DNA of 64,000 nucleotides from Sphaerolaimus hirsutus (lineage: Eukaryota; Nematoda; Chromadorea; Monhysterida; Sphaerolaimidae): the NCBI GenBank assembly GCA_964036195.1, contig OZ038457.1, positions 19,805,147 through 19,869,146 on the forward strand. The letters run 5' to 3'. Shown piece by piece: positions 56,529 to 64,000 of this stretch. A program made the translations under genes and the position numbers. The notes under the pieces are model-generated. The model was not told the origin of the DNA. It made no database searches and was given only the letters and a program-made list of their open reading frames with translations. Position 1 is the stretch's first letter. Every line of letters begins with the position of its first letter.

Positions 56529-57942
56529 TCACTTAGTGACAACCGCCTGCGACTGGGGCGCTTGCGTGGTGCGCTTGCGCGATTTTGCTACAGTGCCCTC
56601 GCGGAACCCGTTCCTGGTGGTGGGAAAAACGTGAAAATGAGAGTTTACTTTCATGTTTTGGTGCAGTCTTTTGATACATCCTTCACGGAGAAAACAACAA
56701 CAAATAAAAATGCAAGATCGAACCGAAAAATTGAATATCGAAAAAAAAGTATCTGTGTTGATCGGCTCTGACATTGCTGGAACACCCACAAATAGTTCAA
56801 TTTTACTATACAAACCAACTATAGTTTGGTGTTCCCATACCAACTATACAAACCAATCAACAAACCCATCCACAACGAACCTAAAACGCCTGTTGACCAG
56901 CTTGATGTGGCGCATGCGGCCGGTGCCGGTGGTGCGGCGCCTGATCGACTTGGCGCCCCAGTTATATTTTCTCTTGCGCTTGTCCGGGTAGCCGCACGAG
57001 CTGCACCGCGATTTCTGCGCGCACATTTTTGGGGATCCAAATTGAATAGCTGCACTGAGACTTGAGCGAGTTTGTGTGGCCAGAAAAAAAATCAAAAACT
57101 TGCTGTTTTTGTGTTGGTGTTTTTTTACAGACAAGGTTTCAATCTGTTTTGACAATCTCGACAATTTTTGAGAATACCTAAGCTAGAACGCGACAATGGC
57201 CACCGTGCGAAAAATTGCGTTAGTATACTCACCGGACATCACCGAGAGCATGAAAATTAACAAACCTATGTAAATAATGAACCAAAATCATAGTTTATAG
57301 CACAAAGTTTCGTATCAAAACTAATTACGAAATTTATCACAAGATTTTATTCGTTACATTATGGTGGGATTAAACCCGCCATAACGAATTAAAATTTTTT
57401 CCAGTGTCAACACTTTGAAGTATCAAAATTTATGTAACTTTTATGGCACTTTCAATGCATTCAACCTCTTATAAAAAATTTCCCCCTATCCTTCATTTGA
57501 AGGGCGATACAAGGCACATAAAAATAGAATTTTGTTGTTTGTACTGAAATTTATACCCGGAACCTGACACAAAAATTTTTTGTGCCTATTTTTGTGAAAA
57601 TATCATTCCAATGTAAATTGAACAGGTGTCATAAACGAATTCACCGTCAAAGTTAAAATTGCTAACGAGATTTTCACAAACGTTACATATCTGTTACAAA
57701 ACGTTAAATAACTAGAAAGTACACACTACCAGCCACCGAAAAACTCGTGAACTCCGCGCAACCTCACCTGAATATGATACGACGACCGGCCGCACCTGCG
57801 GCACAGCGTGTGTGTTTTATTGTGCCGCTTACCAAACGAAGTCGTACCTTTCGTCTGCGATTAAAAAAACGTGATGTGTAGTTATTGGCGCATTTACCGG
57901 CGCATTGGCCGGAAGAGACTTGAATAGTGGAAAACCAACCAT
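56529..57942 (-). CDS. RPL37: 60S ribosomal protein L37 (eL37)
   Basis: Minus-strand exons 57942-57940 (only the ATG), 57854-57768, 57014-56881 and 56613-56529 join to 102 codons plus stop. The protein begins [20 protein letters not shown] and includes [19 protein letters not shown] and [18 protein letters not shown], the standard eukaryotic L37 sequence with a four-cysteine zinc site (C-R-R-C ... C-S-S-C). The length fits the family. Splitting the gene right after the start codon is common in ribosomal protein genes. The tail (AVAKS-like basic part, then [11 protein letters not shown]) is lineage-specific. It lies between the RLR 5' region and the divergent + strand gene at 58516. Confidence 0.97.
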
Positions 57943-58515
57943 CTTGAAGGACCTTCGAAACGCAACAACGAGAAAAATTTATCGATAGGTAATCGTACCT
58001 GTTTCCGGTAAATGGATGTAAAAGAACAGGTTTACGGTATAATATATAATATAAATCTGGAAAATATGGGCTAAAAGCGTGAACTATGCGGTAAGAAAGA
58101 TGTCGTTTCTAAAGAATATGTGATTCTTAAGTATTGATTGTATTTTTCCAACTTTAAAATCATAACATGATTATAATAGCAGTGCTTCAAATAAACCGTA
58201 ATGTGAATAATAAAAGATTTGGAACAAAAGGTGACACAACCTACGAATTTTCTTTTCTGATAAAAACACAGACTGGGCATTTTGCCATATCGGGAAAAGG
58301 GCTCTGGACCAAATTCGATCAACAATCAATTCCCCAATGCACCCGACCGATATAACGTTCAAATTATTTGGCCCGAAACGCAGCTTGAACGGCACATGCG
58401 TCTCGCATGAAATAGCTGGTCAAAATCCATGTAAATCTGCACTGATATGAGACTTTCGGCGCTCGCACGACGCTGGAATGTCATCTAAATTGATCTCACC
58501 AACAAACTATCTTGT
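57943..58515. promoter_or_regulatory. Intergenic region between RPL37 and a divergent + strand gene
   Basis: About 570 bases separate the RPL37 start from the next + strand ATG. A TTTCTCGTTGTTGCGTTTCG-like pyrimidine-rich stretch (minus strand) just upstream of the RPL37 ATG may be a TOP-type leader, but I cannot place the transcription start. A/T-rich otherwise; no repeat recognised. Confidence 0.35.
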
Positions 58516-61500
58516 ATGGAGTCCATTTTCGAGGAGATAAATCAAGATTATGGACTTCCCAATGTGGAGTGCGTTCAAATTTGCCATTCATGTCTGTGAT
58601 TTAGAATTGATTTGATTAAATACTTTTGCCTGATTTCAGGCTGGGTCGCGGCGCCAAGCGCAACAGTACGCCCGCCCCGCCCAGTGTTAGTTGCTTTGAT
58701 CACATTTACATGCATTCTATTGGCTGGATGTTTTATTCAAGTGTGAAATTTGTTCGATTCTGATCGCAGGTGAAGTCAAGCAGTTCACCAGGGGAGAGCG
58801 GCACCACTGGCGCCCTTTCTGCGTCGCGTTGTCAAAGTTCCGGTTGGTTGTGTTTTGCTTCACGGTTGAGGACTTTCTAGACCTTGTAAAATGTCATGCA
58901 AAGCGCCAGAACTCATGTAAAATGCACTGTAAGTGCCAAATTTTCTTACTTACTTTTCAACAGGATATTTGACAATTTTCATGATGTTTTACGTGTCTTT
59001 TTATACTTTGCATAACATTTAGCAGTTTACAGGGTCTGGGAATGGCCTTTGGGAGACTGCTTCACTATTTTTTGCATTGATCTGGAAAACTGAATGGATT
59101 TTGTACATCTTTGTTCAGTATCGATTTGATTGAATATATATTTTTTACAGCCGAGCGCGATCTCATCGACTACAGCCCATCAACGTCTGGCGAAAATGAC
59201 TCTGAGGTAACTGTTGTTTATACCGTTGATTCATGGTATTATACTCAAATTCAAAGGATAAAATTATCATGAAAAAGTGTGTGATTGATCTACTGTGTGT
59301 CGTGTCGTCATTAGCATTGAAAAAATCATCAATTTTTGAAAAATATAATTAAATATAATCTCGAAAATCTCTCTGATAAATAAATATAATAAAATCTCTC
59401 TCAAAAACCCTGGAAAAAATACAAGAAAATATAAATATCAGAATTTGAGAGATTTTCTGATATTTTCAAAAATATCAGAAAATATCTCAAAAAGAAAATA
59501 TAATCAAACCTCTCTGGAAAATCGTGGAATAAATATAAATCTGAGATTTTTTAAATATAAATCTGAGATTTTTTAAATATAAATCTCCCAGATATTTTTC
59601 AATTTTTCAATGTCGTCATTCACGTTTTTCCCTTCTGAATGCTGGAAATATCTTGCCTTGAGGATGGGCAAAACACATGAACATGGATTCCCGGTCTACA
59701 AATGCAAAACTCTCCACGCAGCCGCGGCGCGGGCGCACCAGTGGAGCGGTGGGGGCGATCAGCGTGCGCATGCGCGGCGGCGACAAGATGCACGGCACCG
59801 TTGGCTCGGCGCCAATCAACCTGCCCAATGCGCAGTTCATGGACGCGCAGCCGGTTCGTATGGGCGGATCTTTGTTCATGGTTGTTTGGTGGTCAAACAT
59901 CGATGTCATTCCTTAGCTGCTCAGTTGGGCTCAACGACAATATTTTTGAAGCTACTTTTCTGTTTTCCAGTATGCTCCAACCGTACCACCCCCTCAAGTG
60001 CACCCAAAAATTTAGACCTATCTATAATTTTTTAGCGATTTATTGTTACCAATTTCTCACGATCGCAGGTGCGCTCCAAATTCGGACGCGGCCCCAAAGG
60101 CGACGTCATTCTGGAGGAGAACACCCAGACGCTGCTGTGCAGCAAGACCAAACAGTGGCTCACAGTGTCCGTACGACCCAAGTTTCGCTGGCATAATGAG
60201 TGCATATTTTCGGTTAGTGGTAGTATTGTGATATTGTAGTCCTGATTGCTTACTATGGTTCAAACGGGATCCTGATCCCGAATCCCTGTAAGTTTCAGGA
60301 ATCAGTCGATCCCGAAAATTTTCAAATCCCGTTAAAATTTCAACAATCCCGACTCGGAAAATTTTTCCAGTAAATACGACTTTTCGGGCTGAGAAATGTG
60401 AATGGAAACATACAGTGTGTATTTCAAGGACGTATCCAGGGGGGGCGGGGGGCTGCAGCCCCCCCCCCGCTCCCGGGGTGAGACCTAAAAAATCCCGGGA
60501 AAAGCAACTTTTCCTATACATTTTTCATGGTCGGTGCAAAAAAATTCGCGCGCTGGCGCGCGACCTCCCCTCCAACACAATTGTCATCGGATCGGTCCCC
60601 GGTGACACAAATCCATGAAATTGTGTGCCCTCCGCTGTGTATGAGCGTGTATTTCATACATATACAGCGATTTCTGGCGCTGGCGCCAGTGCCAATGGTG
60701 CCATGGCGTGGCGCCTATAAATGGTGCCAGCGCCATGGCGCCATTCCGTCACTATGTAGGCGAAATTTCAAGGGGGGGGGGGCTGAGCCCCCCCCCCCCG
60801 TTCGCCGGGCTCCGTAAACAAGCAGCCCCCCCCCCGCTCGAAAATCCTGGATACGTCCCTGGTGTATTTTATGCCATTTCTCTCGCGTTGAAGTGTGTTT
60901 TTAGATTTTTTTTGTGGAAAAATATAGGAAAACCCTGGACACCCAAGCAACCCCATAAGTTTGTTCAAAATCCCGATTCTGAGGCCCTAATCCCTATTCC
61001 GTTAGAATTGAACCCTGTCGCTTCCTCATATCATCCAAATTAACCAAAACGCAACGACACCTTCCAGCTCGATGCCTTCTACCAGGGTCGTTCAACTACT
61101 CCACCAGAATTCTATTCACTTACATCGCAAGGTGTCACTTTGCTCAAAGTGCTCGCTACGCAACCATCCACAAAAAGTGACTCGTCGAATTGCAATAATT
61201 TGTCCGGTGGTAGAATTGTAGCCAGTAGAGGAAAGGGTGCCGTTACTGGTCGTGGTCAGTTTGTGGCTGTTGGATCAGTGCCAAATGGGGGTTCCATGGT
61301 GCTCGCGCCAGCTGCTGATGTGGAAGGTTGGTCGTTTTTGTTGTGCACTTTGACTTCGGCGTGAAAATTTAGCTTCTCTTAGATAATAAATATAATCAAT
61401 CATATCAGTCGATATTTACTGCACGCAACATTGGCGCCACACGCTGGATGTCAACTGAAACTGAATACCCAATGTCATTTCAACTTTCCTATCTGATGAG

Positions 61501-62925
61501 TATACCTAGTTAACTTTACATCATGCCACTTACTTTTCATGGTTTGTGTTTTAAATTCAAGTTTGATGCTTTAAATTTTTTTGTCATATTTAGTTGACGT
61601 TGAGTTGACACGAATTTGCGATGTCAACTCGCGTGTGTGGACCCATTTTCCTGTACCACTAATTGGGTTTACTCCTCGCAGCTTCTCAAACCAAAAAGCG
61701 CAAGCCCACAGAAAGCGTGGAATATATCAATCCGACGACTAAAAAGAATGACTTGGGTTTCCATATAGCCGCGCGACCGCTGAAAGTGCGCACGGTCAGA
61801 GACCCGGATACTGGCATCGTGAAAAGGTATATTTTTAGAAGTATTAGGTTGTCAACTAAGTAACATTGATTTTTTGCGATCACACATACGCAAAAAATTA
61901 AGGTTACTTAGTTGACAACCTAATATGTCGACTAGTCGCTTTGAATGCGCTGCACGAGTAGGTTTTCGTACCAGTGCTAGGGCGTAGACGATTGAATAAC
62001 GACAATTTTTTCATATTGAATATCTATATAAAAATTGTAGAAAATATAGCGTATCGACTTTTTCATATCATGTATGTTTATTGACATCTTCTCCCATTGA
62101 AAATCGAGGTTTCATATCGATATCTGATATCGAGTTTCAAAAAAATATCGACATCGACAGTCATATCACCGAATCGTCCCAGCCCAACCACATAAATGAG
62201 CGATAGGCCACAAATTAATACAATTTCACCGGTGTATTTATATTACCCAAATATCGACAACATTGCAAATTATCCAGGTATCCAATAAACTGCGCTCCAT
62301 CAGCATCGTGTAACTCTGCTGCAAAGGGAAATCCGCGCTCAAACAACGGCGGTGTCAGGCAAAAACGGGCACCCAGAGGGAGGAAACGACCGGTCGGTCG
62401 AGATGATAGTGCGCCTGTGTTGACCCCTTGGTGAGTGGGTGATGATTTTGGGTCAAAAGTGGGGGGGGGGGGTGTTTTTAGTAACAGTTTAGTGGGTTTT
62501 TTAAAGTTTTCTAAAATAAATATATTTTTAACAGCTATATATTTAGATGTGGGTATGGTGTTCGAATTTTTTTCTTGATTTAAACGTTGTTTTTTAAACC
62601 ATGTAATAATCCCTAATCACTTTCAGCGTGCCACACGCATCCACCAGTGCCCAAAGTTCCATCTCAATGCCTACTCTCACAAATAGTGGTCAAGTTCCTA
62701 TGTCAATGCCAGCGCATGGCGCTGGCAACCAGAATGGCCCTGTAACAGCAATTATGATCAATGGAAGCATGTTTACGCTGCCAGCTGGCGCCCAGGTTGT
62801 TGTGGTGAATCCAGGATCTCAAGACGCGGCACAAGGCCAGATGGTTATTCAAGGGGGCGGGGCTCCGCCCACTGAGTCGGCCAGTGCGCAGCAACGATTG
62901 GAAGCCGGACTGATGGAGTTGAATG
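58516..62925 (+). CDS. Unrecognised basic, low-complexity protein, ten exons, continues past the right edge
   Basis: Exons 58516-58568, 58640-58685, 58770-58842, 59151-59206, 59722-59853, 60069-60212, 61068-61326, 61682-61826, 62278-62430, 62627-62925, all phases consistent, about 450 residues so far. Starts MESIFEEINQDYGLPNVELG. Then come Ser/Pro/Gly-rich linkers; a conserved-looking core over the 59722-61068 exons (RMRGGDKMHGTVGSAPINLP, SKFGRGPKGDVILEENTQTL, WLTVSVRPKFRWHNECIF); basic patches (TKKRKPTES, RAPRGRKRPVGR) that could be nuclear localisation signals; and a Gly/Ala/Gln/Val-rich stretch (MFTLPAGAQVVVVNPGSQ). I do not recognise a domain. A nuclear chromatin- or transcription-related role is only suggested by composition. 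The last exon ends in phase 1 at GTGGGT. Confidence 0.75.
58843..59150 (+). repeat. Intron containing a decayed introner-family hairpin
   Basis: TCTAGACCTTGTAAAATGTC...GTTTACAGGGTCTGGGAATG (about 58880-59050) has the family's words, but the splice sites lie 40 bases to the left and 100 to the right. This is either an old introner whose boundaries moved or an element inserted in an existing intron. Confidence 0.6.
60425..60861. mobile_element. hAT-like MITE (CAAGGACGTATCCAGG), TSD GTGTATTT
   Basis: CAAGGACGTATCCAGGGGG to CCTGGATACGTCCCTG with GTGTATTT exactly on both sides. It is inserted in a decayed GGGATC element (about 60256-61017) in the intron before exon 61068. Confidence 0.92.
61406..61650. 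mobile_element. TIR element of the GTTGACA family
   Basis: GGATGTCAACTGAAACTG near the left; TTAGTTGACGTTGAGTTGAC and ATGTCAACTCGCGTGTGTGG at the right. Similar interior to 18117 and 55124 (ATCATGCCACTTACTTTTCA). In the intron between exons 61068-61326 and 61682-61826. Confidence 0.6.
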
Positions 62926-62940
62926 GTGGGTGGTTGCGAT

Positions 62941-63741
62941 TAGGGTTGGGACGATATGACTTTTCGATATAGATATTCGATATTCGATATTTTTTTCTGA
63001 AAGTCGATATTCGATATCGATACGATATGGACCCTCGATATTCGATATCGATACTCGATATGAAAATATGCTCGATATTCGATATCGATATTTTCGATAT
63101 TTCGATATTTTAGTACAGCGGGGCATATTGTATTTCCATTTGGACACAAACATAGTTGATAATCTTTTTAAATGAGGCTCACAACAGTTGAAGTGAGGTA
63201 ATGAAATAAAAACAGGATGAATCAAATTATATAAGGTGAACAATTATTAAGCAAACACTTCAGGTCATACTTGTGACTAGGGGTGGCGGGCTTTTTACAT
63301 TTTTAAAAGGTTGGTATTTTAAAATAAACGGTCAAATTTTTGAGCCATGCTGCCCTGCAAAGGTTTGGTGAAATGGTTTCCTTGTGATGCAGTTTGCTGT
63401 GTTAATATCATATATTTTGTAAGAATGTGTATACATTACCCTTGATATCCTACTTTTGATAGTTCAATGTGAAAATAACATGGCATTTATATATGATATA
63501 TTACTTTGTGCATTCATAAACATATGTGTTTGGCTGCAGCATCCACTTTTTGTTGGCTTCAGCCATTTTTTATGGGATCACAAATACCTCAAAAAGAATA
63601 CCAGAATATCGAAAAATATCGAAAAAATGGTCGATATTCGATATCGATATTCGATATTTTTTCAAAATTTTCGATATCGATATTCGATATGAAAAAATGG
63701 TCGATATCCGATATTCGATACGATATATCATCCCAACCCTA
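62941..63741. mobile_element. hAT-like element with ATATCGA body, TSD GTTGCGAT
   Basis: TAGGGTTGGGACGATATG to ATATCATCCCAACCCTA with GTTGCGAT on both sides. The middle is the same as in 9052-10328 but inverted and without the nested TA element, which makes it a useful empty-site control. Confidence 0.92.
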
Positions 63742-64000
63742 GTTGCGATAGGGTATTTTTAAAACTGTAAATTAAAAAACCTGAAGGAAACCGATATTTT
63801 TTACACGAAGGGTAAAGTATCCTGTAGACATGCACTAGGTATTTTACATTTTTGCACGCAAACGCGCAATTTCACTTGCAGATTGACAGTGAGGGTTGTT
63901 TTCATTGCTTTTGTTGTCCGTCTGATCCCATTAGTCCTGTCATATGACCACAATAGACATAACAATACATGTGACACTTAACGTACACATAAATTTGTTC
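63742..64000. other. Right edge, intron sequence
   Basis: Intron of the + strand gene. A segment with CACTAGGTATTTTACATTTT and GCACGCAAACGCGC matches parts of repeats at 16770, 44960 and 53340, so another element begins here and runs out of the window. Confidence 0.5.

Noticed and set aside
1-64000. tRNA, rRNA or snRNA genes
   Set aside because: No stretch showed a recognisable A/B box plus cloverleaf, rRNA core or Sm-type structure on reading; short ncRNAs could be missed without a model search.

Overview
This window is nuclear DNA of a metazoan, most likely an invertebrate; I cannot place it more closely. The evidence is spliceosomal introns in phase-consistent GT...AG chains, a ribosomal protein L37 gene, a RIG-I-like receptor (RLR), a large Rab GTPase, C-type lectin/PAN/sushi and kelch exons, and a very dense load of short non-autonomous DNA transposons nested inside one another. 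Most six-frame ORFs here are repeats or shadows. I therefore rebuilt genes by matching splice sites, reading phase and protein motifs.

Layout. 1-1.8 kb: a duplicated copy of a 1.4 kb segment found again at 43.4-44.8 kb; it carries two exons of the RLR gene (one frameshifted) and a short + strand ORF. 1.8-4.4 kb (+): a CRACR2A/Rab46-like GTPase. 5.5-8.0 kb (-): four in-frame exons of an unrecognised protein. 8.0-11.7 kb: nested transposons and a large foldback. 11.7-55.1 kb (-): one RLR gene of 20 exons encoding about 1010 aa (helicase motifs I, II DECH, III, IV, V and VI, the Hel2i insertion, the zinc-binding C-terminal domain and an acidic tail). All exon phases fit and the sum is divisible by three. 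Two of its introns hold + strand genes: a modular N-acylated protein with duplicated exons (17.4-25.7 kb), C-type lectin/PAN/sushi exons (32.4-37.2 kb) and kelch exons (39.3-41.9 kb). 56.5-57.9 kb (-): complete RPL37. 58.5-62.9 kb (+): ten exons of an unrecognised basic, low-complexity, probably nuclear protein running off the right edge.

The most unusual feature is the repeat biology. First, six introns in three genes each consist essentially of one hairpin-forming element whose two ends lie at the donor and acceptor (introner-like elements). Second, elements with TAGGGTT...AACCCTA ends and 8-bp target duplications (hAT-like) have interiors made largely of short self-repeating words (GGGATC, ATATCGA, GGTCCC, TTTTCCG, AAAAATCG). 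Third, TA-flanked elements with CCGTATTT ends have G/C-run interiors. Several of these supply or crowd splice sites, so transposons are visibly building gene structure in this region.
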